Shown here one piece after another: positions 1 through 9,261 of a stretch of 64,000 nucleotides of DNA. The position numbers and the translations under genes are program-made. Position 1 is the stretch's first letter. The number at the start of each line of letters is the position of its first letter. The notes below the pieces were generated by a model, which was not told where the DNA came from, ran no database searches, and was given only the letters and a program-made list of their open reading frames with translations. Origin of the DNA: Sphingomonas sp. Mn802worker (GTDB lineage Bacteria > Pseudomonadota > Alphaproteobacteria > Sphingomonadales > Sphingomonadaceae). The stretch is taken from contig NZ_AORY01000005.1 of assembly GCF_000382485.1 (NCBI RefSeq), positions 124,001 through 188,000 of the forward strand, in the 5' to 3' direction.

Positions 1-131
1 CGGAAGAAGATATCATACTCATGCTCCTCCGTGCCGCCGAAGCGCGCGATCCACACGGTGAAGATCGCCAGCATCGCCAGCAGGATCAGCACGACGGCAC
101 CGACGAGGACGTGGTTCGATCGCGTTTCCAT
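1..131 (-). CDS. mlaD: MlaD-type MCE-domain lipid transport protein (N-terminal part, cut by window edge)
   Basis: Only the first 43 codons lie in the window. The protein starts METRSNHVLVGAVVLILLAM and has one N-terminal membrane anchor followed by the start of the periplasmic domain (IARFGGTEEHEYDIFF). This is the usual opening of MCE/MlaD proteins, which carry phospholipids across the periplasm to or from the MlaFE ABC transporter. Its ATG shares one base with the mlaF stop (TGATG), so it is translationally coupled as the third gene of mlaE-mlaF-mlaD. The MCE fold itself is outside the window, so the assignment leans on context. Confidence 0.82.
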   Translation of the reverse strand, partial: METRSNHVLVGAVVLILLAMLAIFTVWIARFGGTEEHEYDIFF

Positions 132-1084
132 CACTTGGTCCCTGTTGTGCGCGCGGCGTCGACGGACACGCCGCCGCCAGACGCCCCGCGTGCGGCATTG
201 TCGGCGAGCGACCCTTGCGTGCGCTGCCCATCGACGCGGCGCATCACCTCGGTCGGATGCGCGCGTGCGTCGCCCTCAGCCGAGTGAGGTTGTCCATCCT
301 CGGCACGACCTTGCGCGTCCACCGCGGCGCGCCCGCGCGGACCGTTGAAATATTCCTGGATCCACGGATGGTCGGTGGCGAGCAGTTCGGGGATCGTGCC
401 GACCGCAATCACTTTCTTGTCGGCGAGCACCGCAACGCGGTCGCAGATCGCGTAAAGCGTATCGAGATCGTGCGTGATCAGGAACACGGTCAGCCCCAGC
501 GTGCGCTGCAACCCTTGCGTCAGCTGGTCAAACGCCGCCGCGCCAATCGGATCGAGCCCGGCAGTCGGCTCGTCGAGGAACAGGAGCTCGGGATCGAGCG
601 CCAGCGCCCGCGCGAGCCCGGCACGCTTGCGCATCCCGCCCGACAATTCGGCCGGATACTTGGGTCCCGCATCGGCGGGCAGCCCGGTCATCACCACCTT
701 GTACGACGCGATTTCATCGAGCAGCGCGAGGTCGAGGTCGGGATAGAATTCGCGCAAGGGCACCTGCACGTTCTCCGCCACCGTCAGCGTCGAGAACAAT
801 GCCCCGCCCTGGAACAGCACGCCCCAGCGGCGCCGGATGTCGAGCGTCTCGGTTTCGTCGCGGCCGAGCGTGGGTTCGCCGAACACCTCGACCTCGCCCG
901 CCTCCGGCGTCTGCAACCCGATGATCGAGCGCATCAGCACCGACTTGCCCGTCCCCGATCCGCCGACCACGCCCAAGATCTCACCACGGCGTACGTCTAG
1001 GTCGAGCCCGTCGTGGACGGTCTGGTCGCCGAAGCGGTTGACCAGCCCCTTGATGCGGATGATGTGATCGTCGGCGTCCGCCAT
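131..1084 (-). CDS. mlaF: Mla-type ABC transporter ATP-binding protein
   Basis: This is the ATPase of the Mla retrograde phospholipid transporter, acting on the cytoplasmic face with MlaE. Walker A GGSGTGKS is at residues 41-48, the ABC signature LSGGMRKR at about 147-154, Walker B LLFLDEP near 168, and the H-loop in LITHD near 202-206. The ATG at 1084 overlaps the mlaE stop (TGATG). An in-frame GTG at 1093 is the alternative start. Typical MlaF proteins end near the EYFNGPRG motif (residue about 250). Here about 65 further Ala/Arg/Gly-rich residues follow before the stop, a tail without recognisable domain. Confidence 0.93.
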   Translation of the reverse strand: MADADDHIIRIKGLVNRFGDQTVHDGLDLDVRRGEILGVVGGSGTGKSVLMRSIIGLQTPEAGEVEVFGEPTLGRDETETLDIRRRWGVLFQGGALFSTLTVAENVQVPLREFYPDLDLALLDEIASYKVVMTGLPADAGPKYPAELSGGMRKRAGLARALALDPELLFLDEPTAGLDPIGAAAFDQLTQGLQRTLGLTVFLITHDLDTLYAICDRVAVLADKKVIAVGTIPELLATDHPWIQEYFNGPRGRAAVDAQGRAEDGQPHSAEGDARAHPTEVMRRVDGQRTQGSLADNAARGASGGGVSVDAARTTGTK

Positions 1085-2181
1085 CACAGCCACCCGATCT
1101 GTTCAAAGAAGACGGCGAAGAATGCGTCGAGCACGATCACCATGAAGATCGCCTGCACCACCGCGGAGGTGGTGCGCAGGCCGACCTGCTCGGCATCGCC
1201 CTTCACCTGCATTCCTTGGAAGCAGCCGGCGATCGCGATGATCGCACCAAACACGGGCGCCTTGATCAGCCCGACAAACAGATCGGTGATCGGCACCACC
1301 TCGCGAATGCGCGTGACATAGGCGGCGGGCGGGATGTCGAGCGACAGCCAGCACAACACGCCGCCGCCGATGATCGAGATGACCGACGCGTAGAAGCCGA
1401 GCAGCGGCATCAGCACGATCGACGCAATCGTGCGCGGTAGCACCAGCGCCTCCATCGGCGAGACGCCGATGACGCGTAGCGCGTCGACCTCCTCCGTCAG
1501 CTTCATGGTGCCGAGCTGCGCCGCGAACGCCGAGCCGGATCGCCCCGCGACCATGATCGCGGTCATCAGCACGCCCAGTTCGCGCAAGGTGATGCGCCCG
1601 ACCAGATTGATCGTGAACGCCTCCGCGCCGAACTGCCGCAGCTGCACCGCGCCCTGTTGCGCGATGACGATGCCGATCAGGAAGCTCATCAGCCCGATGA
1701 TGCCGAGCGCGGATACGCCGACCACCTCGAAGCGCTGCACCACCGCGTTGAAGCGGAAGCGACTGGGATGGCGGATCACGGTGCCAAGCGAGACGACCGT
1801 CGCGCCCATGAAGCCGAGCAGCCCGATCGCGGTTTGCCCCGCCAGCACCACCGCGTCGCCGATCTCGCCCATAACGCGGCGAAACGGCGCGACGCGGGTC
1901 GGTCGCATCTGCACCGGCTGGTCGGCGGCCTCGACATGTTCGAAGAGCGTGCGACTGTCGCCGCTCAATCCGTGAACCTGCGCATCCTTGTCACGCGCGA
2001 AGCGATGGATGACCCAGGCACCGATCGTGTCGATGCGGTTGATCTCGGACAGATCGATCGCCTTCACCGCGCCATCGTGCTGCGACAGGCGGTCGGGCAA
2101 AGTGCCGAGACGCGCCAGCGACAGGTCGCCGGAGAAGCGGATCACCCCCGCATCGTCGGTGAAATCGGCTGCCGCGCTCAT
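1084..2181 (-). CDS. mlaE: MlaE-family ABC permease with N-terminal STAS domain
   Basis: Residues 1 to about 100 resemble a STAS domain (VIRFSGDLSLARLGTLPDRL, then IDLSEINRIDTIGAWVI), the fold of MlaB. The rest is the MlaE permease domain (YrbE/DUF140), with several hydrophobic segments and the conserved LRELGVLMTAIMVAGRSGSAFAA and TMKLTEEVDALRVIGV regions. MlaB and MlaE functions are therefore carried by one polypeptide, as in many alphaproteobacteria. I chose the ATG at 2181, which has GGA seven bases upstream. An in-frame ATG at 2193 would add four residues. It is the first gene of the leftward mlaEFD operon. Confidence 0.93.
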   Translation of the reverse strand: MSAAADFTDDAGVIRFSGDLSLARLGTLPDRLSQHDGAVKAIDLSEINRIDTIGAWVIHRFARDKDAQVHGLSGDSRTLFEHVEAADQPVQMRPTRVAPFRRVMGEIGDAVVLAGQTAIGLLGFMGATVVSLGTVIRHPSRFRFNAVVQRFEVVGVSALGIIGLMSFLIGIVIAQQGAVQLRQFGAEAFTINLVGRITLRELGVLMTAIMVAGRSGSAFAAQLGTMKLTEEVDALRVIGVSPMEALVLPRTIASIVLMPLLGFYASVISIIGGGVLCWLSLDIPPAAYVTRIREVVPITDLFVGLIKAPVFGAIIAIAGCFQGMQVKGDAEQVGLRTTSAVVQAIFMVIVLDAFFAVFFEQIGWL

Positions 2182-2261
2182 GCGTCGATCCATGCGGCAA
2201 AGCTCATCATGTCACAAGCGTTTCAAGAGAACGATCGTTCCGCTTATGGAATCATCGCAGC

Positions 2262-3527
2262 TTACAACAACACGTCGACCGTGTGGATCAACACACCGAC
2301 AAGACCGCCGACCAGCGTGCCGTTGACGCGGATGAATTGCAGATCCTTGCCGACCGCATTCTCCAGCCGCTCGGTGATGGTGCGCGTGTCCCAGCCGCGC
2401 ACCGTCTCCGACACCAGCCGGACGATCGTGTCGCCGTAATCGGCCGCGGCGCCGACGACGGCGCGGCGCACGAACCGGTTGATCGTGCGCCCGAGTCGGG
2501 GATCGCGCTCCAACGTGTGGCCGAGCTGCTGCAACGCCTCGCCGAACTTGCCCGACAAGAGCGCCTGCGGATCGCGCGCCATCCTGAGCATCGCGGCACG
2601 CGCCTGCTCCCACAGGCCGTTGATCCAGTCCTGCATCGCCGGGTTCTCGAGCAGCTCGATCTTCAGCCGTTCGACCTTGTCGCGCATCTCCGGCGTGTGT
2701 TGGAGGTCGTGCGCCAGTTGCGCGAGACCTTCCTCGGCCTTCCGTCGCAGCGGATGTTCGCGGTTCTCAGCGATGTCGCCGATCAGCTTGTCGAGCCCAT
2801 CGATCAGTTTGTTGGCAAGCGTCTCGTCGAGGCCGGTCCAGCGCAGGATCGAGCCCGCGCGGTCGTGCACCATCGCACGGATCAGATCCTCATTGCTGCG
2901 CAGCGCATCGCGGCCCCAGCCGATCAGGCTGTCGAGCACGGGGAGGTGCCGATCCTCCGCCACTGCGGCGGACAGCGCGCGCCCGATCATCGGCGACAGC
3001 TCGGTCTCGCGCACGCGCGACACCAGCATCGCGCGGACCATGCCGCCCAGCCGCTCTTGGTCGAGCTCCTGCAATATCTCAACCGCCAGCCGCGAGGTCC
3101 CGCGCGCCAGCCGCCCGCCCGATCCTTGCGGATTGGCGAGCCAGCGCCCGGCTGCCGACGCGACGTCGATCCGCGCCATCCGCCTCGCGACGACCGAGGG
3201 GATCAGGAAATAATCTCGCAGGAAGGTCGCCAACTGATCGCCGATCCGATCCTTGTTGCGCGGGATGATCGCGGTGTGCGGGATCGGCAGCGCCAGCGGG
3301 TGGCGGAACAATGCGGTGACCGCAAACCAATCGGCGAGGCCGCCGACCATCGCCGCCTCGCTGAACGCGCGCACGAAGCCCCAGGCGGGGTGGAGCGGCT
3401 GTAGCGACCTTGTGACGACAAAGGTCACTGCCATGACGACGAGCAGACCGGTCGCGATCAACCGCATCCGGCGCAGGCCCGGTGGTACCGGCGGGCGCGG
3501 TAGTCGGCGGCGGCTGGCGATCGTCAT
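2262..3527 (-). CDS. DUF445 family membrane-anchored protein
   Basis: This 421-residue protein matches the DUF445 (YjiN-like) family. It has an N-terminal transmembrane segment (MRLIATGLLVVMAVTFVV), then the characteristic GFVRAFSEAAMVGGLADWFAVTALFRHPLGLP-like block, here ending HPLALPIPHTAIIP, and a long helical region. It ends with another hydrophobic stretch (VNGTLVGGLVGVLIHTVDVLL). The family is thought to be inner-membrane, and its function is not established. It is leftward and separated from mlaE by 80 bases, so it may have its own promoter or precede the mla genes in one transcript. Confidence 0.88.
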   Translation of the reverse strand: MTIASRRRLPRPPVPPGLRRMRLIATGLLVVMAVTFVVTRSLQPLHPAWGFVRAFSEAAMVGGLADWFAVTALFRHPLALPIPHTAIIPRNKDRIGDQLATFLRDYFLIPSVVARRMARIDVASAAGRWLANPQGSGGRLARGTSRLAVEILQELDQERLGGMVRAMLVSRVRETELSPMIGRALSAAVAEDRHLPVLDSLIGWGRDALRSNEDLIRAMVHDRAGSILRWTGLDETLANKLIDGLDKLIGDIAENREHPLRRKAEEGLAQLAHDLQHTPEMRDKVERLKIELLENPAMQDWINGLWEQARAAMLRMARDPQALLSGKFGEALQQLGHTLERDPRLGRTINRFVRRAVVGAAADYGDTIVRLVSETVRGWDTRTITERLENAVGKDLQFIRVNGTLVGGLVGVLIHTVDVLL

Positions 3528-3584
3528 CCGTTGATCAAAGCGTGAGCGTAACGAAGGTTCATGCCCCTCCGCTCGGGCGTTCGG

Positions 3585-6500
3585 TCATTCAGCCGGATGC
3601 GTGCCCTCGCCGCCATAGCCGATCCGCCCCGCGGCGCCGGGCAGCGCGCCCGCAGGCGCGTCATGCTCGATCACCGGCTGGCGATCGTCGCCGGAGCGGT
3701 AGGTGAGCAGGCGACGCCCGATCCACGGACCGATCCGCCGTTCCGCGCCGATCGCGAGGCTGAACGCGGCGGGTACGATCAACAGCGTCAGCAACGTCGA
3801 AAGCGACAGGCCGCCGATCACGACAATGCCCATCGGCGCGCGGAACGAATTGTCGCCCGACAAGGACAAGGCAGTCGGCACCATGCCCGCGACCATCGCG
3901 ATCGTGGTCATCAGAATCGGCTGCGCGCGCTTGTGCCCGGCATCGATGATCGCGGCGCGAAGCGGCACGCCCGCCTGCATCTCCTCCAGCGCGAAATCGA
4001 TCAGCAGGATCGAGTTCTTGGCAACGATGCCGAGCAGCATCAGCAGACCGATGAACACCGGCAGCGACAAGGGCTGACCTGCGATCATCAGCGCGATCAG
4101 CCCGCCCAAGGGTGCCAGCAGCAGCGAGCCCATGTTGACGACCGGCGGCAGCAGCCGGCGGTAGAGCAGGATCAGCACCGCGAAGACGAGGAACACGCCC
4201 GCCAGCACCGCAAAGACGAAATTGACCAGCATCTCCATCTGCCACTTCGCCTGCCCGACCTGCAGTTCCTGCACGCCGATCGGCAGGTTCTTCATCACCG
4301 GCAGCGCCTTGATCTTCGCCATCACCTCACTGGCGACGAGGCCGGGCGACAGGTCCGCACCGACGGTCAGCTGACGCTGCTGGTTCAGGCGTGTGATGCG
4401 CGTCGGGCCCGAGCCGAAGCCGATCTCGGCGACGAGGCCGAGCGGCACCGATCCGCCGTTCGCGGTCGGCACCGGCAGATTCTGGATCGTGTCGAGCCGC
4501 GAGCGAGACGATTGCGCCAAAGCGACGCGGATCGGGATCTGGCGATCGGACAGCGAGAAGCGCGCGCTGTTCTGATCGAGGTCGCCCAAGGTCGCGATGC
4601 GGATCGCGCTGGACAGCGCCGCGGTCGTCACCCCCAAGTTGGCGGCGAGATCGAGCCGCGGCCTGATCTGGATTTCGGGCCGGTTGAGGTCGCCCGCGAC
4701 GCGCGGGGCGACCACGCCGCGCACGCCCGCCATCTGTTTGACGAGGGTGTTGGCGGTCTGCGCCAGCTGCGCGGGATCATCCCCCGCGAGCGTCACCGAC
4801 AGGTCGCGATTGTTGTCGCCCCAACCGAACTGCGATTCGAAATTGACGCGCGCGTCGGCGACCTTGGCAAGCAGCGGCGTCAGCTCGCGCTCGAACTCGG
4901 TCGAGGTCTTGTCACGCGGCTTCTTCAACTGCAGCACGAGACGACCCGACCCGACGCTAGTCGTCGCATAGACGCTTTCCACCAGCGGCTGGCGGTGCAT
5001 CAGCTGATCGACCTGCTCGACCACGGCCTGAGTCGCCTCCAGCGTCGAGCCCGGCGGCATGGTCACGGTGACGACGCTACGGTCGCGGTCCTGCGCCGGC
5101 TGGAATGTCATCGGGATTTGCGTGAACAGGAACAAGGTCAGCGCAAAGGCGAGCGCGCCGATGCCGACCGTCCAGACGCGGTGATCGCGCAGGTACGCGG
5201 CCGCGCGACGCAGACGGCCGCGGGAGCGCACCGCCGGCGACTTGCCCTCCTGCAACGTCCAGACGAGCACGCGCTGATAAACGTCGAGCCAGCGACCGCC
5301 GCCATGCTCGGCATGGCCGGACGACTTCAGGAAATAGGCCGCGATCATCGGTGTGATCAGGCGCGCGACTGCGAGGCTCATCAGCACCGCGACGACGACC
5401 GTCAGACCGAAATTCTTGAAGAACTGCCCCGAGATGCCGGGCATCAGTCCAACGGGAAAGAACACCGCAACGATCGCCATCGTGGTCGCGAGCACGGCGA
5501 GCCCGATCTCGTCCGCGGCATCGATCGACGCCTGGAACGCCGATTTGCCCATCCGCATGTGGCGCACGATGTTCTCGATCTCGACGATCGCGTCATCGAC
5601 GAGCACGCCCGCCACCAGGCTGAGCGCCAACATGGTCATGTTGTTGAGCGTGAAGCCCAGCATGTCCATGAACCAGAACGCGGGGATCGCCGACAAGGGG
5701 ATCGCGAGCGCGGCGATAAAGGTCGCGCGCCAGTCGCGCAGGAACAGGAACACGACCAGCACCGCGAGCAGCGCACCCTCGATCATCGAGTGGATCGCCG
5801 CCTTGTACTGGACCAGGGCATATTCGGAGCCATCGACGCGCAGGCGGAACTTGACCTTGGGATTGCGCTTCTCAAGCGCTTCGAGCTTCGCCTTCGCCTC
5901 GCGAAAGACGGTAACGTCGGAGGCGCCCTTCGCGCGCTTGAAGTCGAACGAGATCACCGAGCGGCCATCAACCGCGGCGGCGGTGCGACGCTCGCCGTAC
6001 AGGTCGCGCACCACCGCGATGTCGGCCAACCGGATGGTGCGGCCGCCGCCGACGTTGATCTGCGTCTGGCTCAGTTGATACGCTGTGTCGGCGTTGCCGA
6101 TCACACGCACCGATTGTTCGGCACCCGCGATCTCGGCGCGGCCGCCCGGTGCGTTCAAATTCACCTGCCGCAATTGCTGGTTGATCTGGCTGGCGGTCAG
6201 TCCCTGCGCGGCGAGTTTCGCGGGATCGAGGATGACGCGGATTTCGCGGTCGACGCCGCCATTCCTCGTCACGCTGCCCATGCCCGACACCGACAGCAGC
6301 TCCTTCGCCACCGTATTGTCGATGTACCAGCTCAAATCCTCGATCGACATGTCGGTGCCGGTCGCGGTGTAGCTGCCCAGATTGAAGTCGTTGGCCTTGA
6401 TCCGGCTGACCTGCGGCTCGGTGATGCCGTCGGGCAGGTCGGCACGGATCTGCGTGATCGCATCGCGCGCCTCGTTCACCGCACGGTCGACCGGCGTGCC

Positions 6501-6800
6501 GATCGCAAGCTGCACCACCGTGGTCGAATCGCCTTCGCTGACGTAGGAGTTGATCTCGTCGATCCCCTCCAGGCTGCGCACCGCCGCCTCGACCCGCTGC
6601 GTCACCTGGGTCTCCAGCTCGCTCGGCGCGGCACCCGGCTGGTTGATCGAGATAACCACGCCGGGAAAGTCGATGTCCGGCTGCTGGTTGATGTCCATGC
6701 GGATGAAACTGACCACGCCCATCACGGTCAGGATCAGGAACAGGACGATCGACGGCACCGGGTTGCGGATCGACCAGGCCGAGATGTTGCGGAAACCCAT
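3585..6800 (-). CDS. RND-family efflux transporter permease (HAE-1 type)
   Basis: This 1071-residue inner-membrane proton antiporter has the length and repeat layout of AcrB/MexB-type pumps. The N-terminal helix with IRNPVPSIVLFLILTVMG is typical. The proton-relay aspartate pair sits in GVLVDDAIVEIENIV. Two large periplasmic loops follow TM1 and TM7. The C-terminal half repeats the fold (FIGLLMLLGIVAKNSILLIDF). Only six bases separate it from the adaptor gene upstream, so the two form an efflux operon. No outer-membrane TolC-like gene lies next to it. Substrate cannot be read from sequence. It clearly belongs to the hydrophobe/amphiphile group rather than the heavy-metal group. Confidence 0.94.
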   Translation of the reverse strand: MGFRNISAWSIRNPVPSIVLFLILTVMGVVSFIRMDINQQPDIDFPGVVISINQPGAAPSELETQVTQRVEAAVRSLEGIDEINSYVSEGDSTTVVQLAIGTPVDRAVNEARDAITQIRADLPDGITEPQVSRIKANDFNLGSYTATGTDMSIEDLSWYIDNTVAKELLSVSGMGSVTRNGGVDREIRVILDPAKLAAQGLTASQINQQLRQVNLNAPGGRAEIAGAEQSVRVIGNADTAYQLSQTQINVGGGRTIRLADIAVVRDLYGERRTAAAVDGRSVISFDFKRAKGASDVTVFREAKAKLEALEKRNPKVKFRLRVDGSEYALVQYKAAIHSMIEGALLAVLVVFLFLRDWRATFIAALAIPLSAIPAFWFMDMLGFTLNNMTMLALSLVAGVLVDDAIVEIENIVRHMRMGKSAFQASIDAADEIGLAVLATTMAIVAVFFPVGLMPGISGQFFKNFGLTVVVAVLMSLAVARLITPMIAAYFLKSSGHAEHGGGRWLDVYQRVLVWTLQEGKSPAVRSRGRLRRAAAYLRDHRVWTVGIGALAFALTLFLFTQIPMTFQPAQDRDRSVVTVTMPPGSTLEATQAVVEQVDQLMHRQPLVESVYATTSVGSGRLVLQLKKPRDKTSTEFERELTPLLAKVADARVNFESQFGWGDNNRDLSVTLAGDDPAQLAQTANTLVKQMAGVRGVVAPRVAGDLNRPEIQIRPRLDLAANLGVTTAALSSAIRIATLGDLDQNSARFSLSDRQIPIRVALAQSSRSRLDTIQNLPVPTANGGSVPLGLVAEIGFGSGPTRITRLNQQRQLTVGADLSPGLVASEVMAKIKALPVMKNLPIGVQELQVGQAKWQMEMLVNFVFAVLAGVFLVFAVLILLYRRLLPPVVNMGSLLLAPLGGLIALMIAGQPLSLPVFIGLLMLLGIVAKNSILLIDFALEEMQAGVPLRAAIIDAGHKRAQPILMTTIAMVAGMVPTALSLSGDNSFRAPMGIVVIGGLSLSTLLTLLIVPAAFSLAIGAERRIGPWIGRRLLTYRSGDDRQPVIEHDAPAGALPGAAGRIGYGGEGTHPAE

Positions 6801-6806
6801 CGGTCG

Positions 6807-7976
6807 TCAGCTCCCCTGACGCCGCAGGATCGGCGTCACCTTCTGCCCCGGATTGAGGAAGGCACCGGCGGAGAGCACGACGCGCTCGTTGCCATTGAGC
6901 CCCGTGGCGATCGCGACCTGGTTGTTGTCGACCGGACCCAGCGTCACGTTGCGGCGCTGCGCCTTGTTGGCGGCATCGACGATGTAGACGTAATTGCCCT
7001 GCTCGTCGCTTTGCAGCGCGGACTGCGGCAGCTCGGGCGCGTTGCCCGCATTGGCGATGATCGATGTGGAGGCGAAACCGCCGGGGCGCAGCGCAGGATT
7101 GTACGCAAGCGCGATGCGCGCGATCCCCTGCCGCGTCTGCGGATCGATGATCGGCGCCACCTGCCACACTTGTCCTGCAAACTGGCGCGTGTCGCCGACC
7201 GGGGTCACGGTCGCGCGCGAACCGACGTGGATCGCCTGCAAGTCGCCTTCCGACAATTGCGCCCGCATCTCCATCTCGCCGCCCTTGGCCATGCGGAACA
7301 ACACGCCCGACGCTGAACTGACGATCTGTCCCGGCTCCACGCCGCGGGTCAGCACCAGTCCCTCGGCGGGCGCGCGAATGTCGAGCCGGGCGTTGCGCGC
7401 GCGCTGTTCGGACAAGGCGGCGCGCGACACCTGCAACCGCGCGGCGGCGGCGTCGCGCGTCGCGATACGACGCTGCACGTCGGCTTTCGAGATGAAGCCG
7501 CGATCGACGAGGCTTTTCGCGCGCTGAAGTTCGGCCTGCGCGAGCGTCAGGTCGGATTGCGCGACGCTGATCTGCGCGGCCAAGCTGGCGGCGGTCTGCG
7601 CCTGGACCGAGCGGTCGACGGTGGCGAGCACCTGCCCTGCCTTCACCCACTGCCCCGGCTCGACCAGCACGCGCGACACCATGCCGCCCTCGCCCGCGAC
7701 GCCCACCGGCATCTCGCGCCGCGCGGCGAGCGTGCCGGTCGCGCTGACGGTACGGTCGACCACCTGGCGGCCGGGCACGACCACGGTGACGTTGGGGGCG
7801 CCCGCGTCCGCCGACGCAGCGGCAGGCGGCGCTGCTTTTTCGTGCCTGAACACGAACCAGCCACCGACGAGCGCGAGCACGACCAGCGCGGCGATGATCC
7901 AGCGCCGCCGCCGCCGCGGCCGCTCGTCGGTCAGCAACAGCCGTTCGCCCTCCAAACTCCCCGGCTCGTACGTCAT
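6807..7976 (-). CDS. RND efflux periplasmic adaptor (membrane fusion protein)
   Basis: This 389-residue adaptor links an RND pump to an outer-membrane channel. An N-terminal signal anchor (RWIIAALVVLALVGGWFVF) is preceded by an Arg-rich cytoplasmic stretch. The lipoyl/biotin-like domain starts near VEPGQWVKAGQVLATVD and resumes at APAEGLVLTRGVEPGQIV, enclosing an alpha-helical hairpin (QSDLTLAQAELQRAKSLVDRGFISKADV). A beta-barrel and membrane-proximal domain follow. It is the first gene of the operon with the permease. The 132 bases upstream are shared with the divergent SIMPL gene and must hold its promoter. Confidence 0.93.
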   Translation of the reverse strand: MTYEPGSLEGERLLLTDERPRRRRRWIIAALVVLALVGGWFVFRHEKAAPPAAASADAGAPNVTVVVPGRQVVDRTVSATGTLAARREMPVGVAGEGGMVSRVLVEPGQWVKAGQVLATVDRSVQAQTAASLAAQISVAQSDLTLAQAELQRAKSLVDRGFISKADVQRRIATRDAAAARLQVSRAALSEQRARNARLDIRAPAEGLVLTRGVEPGQIVSSASGVLFRMAKGGEMEMRAQLSEGDLQAIHVGSRATVTPVGDTRQFAGQVWQVAPIIDPQTRQGIARIALAYNPALRPGGFASTSIIANAGNAPELPQSALQSDEQGNYVYIVDAANKAQRRNVTLGPVDNNQVAIATGLNGNERVVLSAGAFLNPGQKVTPILRRQGS

Positions 7977-8108
7977 GCGCGCTTGTTATCCCTCGATTAG
8001 GCGCTGTATTATCCAGCTACGTCACCACGCGCAAGCCCGTGGATCATTCAGCTTGCGTTGGTTTTGGCGAACCTAGACGATCAAGCGTTAATGAACGGGA
8101 GGTCTTTC

Positions 8109-8852
8109 ATGCGATCAACTTCACACTCAACCTTGTGGCTCGCGGGCGCGGCGGCACTCATGCTACCGACCGGCGCGATGGCACAGATGAACGCGACGCA
8201 AGCGACGCCGATCGACGGCACCGTGCTGGAGGTGAGCGCAACCGGCCGCGTGTCGCGCACGCCCGATCAGGCGGTGATCCGCGCCGGCGTGGTGACGCAG
8301 GCGGCGACTGCGGCGGCGGCGACGCAGGAGAATGCGGCGCGCATGGCGCAAGTGATCGCAAGCCTGAAATCCGCCGGGATCGCGCCGCGCGACCTGTCGA
8401 CCAGCAACGTCTCGCTCCAGCCGCAATATCGCTATGCCGACAACCAGCCACCGGTCGTCACCGGCTATCAGGCGAACAACAGCGTGTCGGTCAAGTTCCG
8501 CGATATCGCGCGCAGCGGCGCGGTGCTCGACGCATTGGTAAAGGCCGGCGCGAACCAGATTGACGGCCCGTCGCTCTCGCTGTCGCAGCCCGACGCGGCG
8601 CTCGACGCAGCGCGGACCGACGCGGTGACGCGCGCCAAGGCACGCGCTGCGCTTTATGCGCAGGCAGCGGGTCTGCGGGTCGATCGCATCCTGTCGATCA
8701 ACGAAGCGGGTGAGAATGACGGTGGGCAGCCGCAGCCGCCGGTCATGTTCCGCGCGCGCGCAATGGCGGCGGACAGCGGCCCAGCGACACAGGTACTTCC
8801 CGGTGAAACCGAGGTAACAGCGACGATCAACGTGCGCTTCGTCCTGAAATAA
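8109..8852 (+). CDS. SIMPL (DUF541) domain periplasmic protein
   Basis: This 247-residue protein starts with a signal peptide (MRSTSHSTLWLAGAAALMLPTGAMAQ). The body fits the SIMPL/DUF541 domain of E. coli YggE: VLEVSATGRVSRTPDQAVIRAGVVTQA at the front and a final GETEVTATINVRFVLK. YggE-type proteins are linked to oxidative-stress tolerance, but biochemical activity is unsettled. Two in-frame starts lie upstream (8058, 8091). I prefer 8109 because GGGAGG ends about six bases before it and the signal peptide begins there. The gene ends at a strong convergent hairpin terminator. Confidence 0.9.
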   Translation: MRSTSHSTLWLAGAAALMLPTGAMAQMNATQATPIDGTVLEVSATGRVSRTPDQAVIRAGVVTQAATAAAATQENAARMAQVIASLKSAGIAPRDLSTSNVSLQPQYRYADNQPPVVTGYQANNSVSVKFRDIARSGAVLDALVKAGANQIDGPSLSLSQPDAALDAARTDAVTRAKARAALYAQAAGLRVDRILSINEAGENDGGQPQPPVMFRARAMAADSGPATQVLPGETEVTATINVRFVLK

Positions 8853-8857
8853 CGCGA

Positions 8858-8887
8858 AACGGCCGCCCGATCGCTCGGGCGGCCGTT
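8858..8887. terminator. Perfect 13-bp hairpin between convergent genes
   Basis: AACGGCCGCCCGA at 8858-8870 pairs exactly with TCGGGCGGCCGTT at 8875-8887 around a TCGC loop. The flanking A and T residues give short U-tracts in both directions. It lies between the SIMPL stop (8852) and the stop of the leftward GlsB-type gene (8913), so it most likely ends both transcripts. Confidence 0.9.
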
Positions 8888-8912
8888 CTGCTTGTACCGG
8901 ACGGCAGTGCGA

Positions 8913-9170
8913 TTACCGCACGCGACCGCGACGGAACAGGTTGACGATCGCGAGCAGGACAACGGCGCCCAGCAACGAAATCAGGAACGAGTAAAGGTTA
9001 AGCGGGGCGTTGTTGATCGAACCGCCGGTGAAGATCAGACCACCGACGAATGCGCCGACGATGCCAACGATGATATTCAGGAAGATGCCCTGCTGTGCAT
9101 CGGTGCGCATGATAATGCTGGCCAGCCAGCCAATGACACCGCCAACAATAAGCCAGATAATGAGGTTCAT
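8913..9170 (-). CDS. GlsB/YeaQ/YmgE family small membrane protein
   Basis: This 85-residue, almost entirely hydrophobic protein contains the family glycine-rich helices: LIIWLIVGGVIGWLASIIM, then IVGIVGAFVGGLIF and LLGAVVLLAIVNLFRRG. Members are inner-membrane proteins of the transglycosylase-associated/general stress group; no enzymatic role is known. The ATG at 9170 is preceded by GGGGAG about nine bases away. An in-frame GTG at 9179 is the alternative. It is monocistronic, bounded by the hairpin terminator downstream. Confidence 0.88.
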   Translation of the reverse strand: MNLIIWLIVGGVIGWLASIIMRTDAQQGIFLNIIVGIVGAFVGGLIFTGGSINNAPLNLYSFLISLLGAVVLLAIVNLFRRGRVR

Positions 9171-9261
9171 CGCAAACACTCCCCGTGGTTACTCGCCCAA
9201 GCCGGACGCTGGGGGTGAGACGCTTGACCACCAAATGTTGTTCCGCAGCCGAAACCTCGTC

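Noticed and set aside
3561..7316. Very long plus-strand open frame antisense to the RND efflux genes
   Set aside because: It mirrors the codon pattern of the efflux genes in a GC-rich genome, is rich in Arg, Asp and His, and has no family features.
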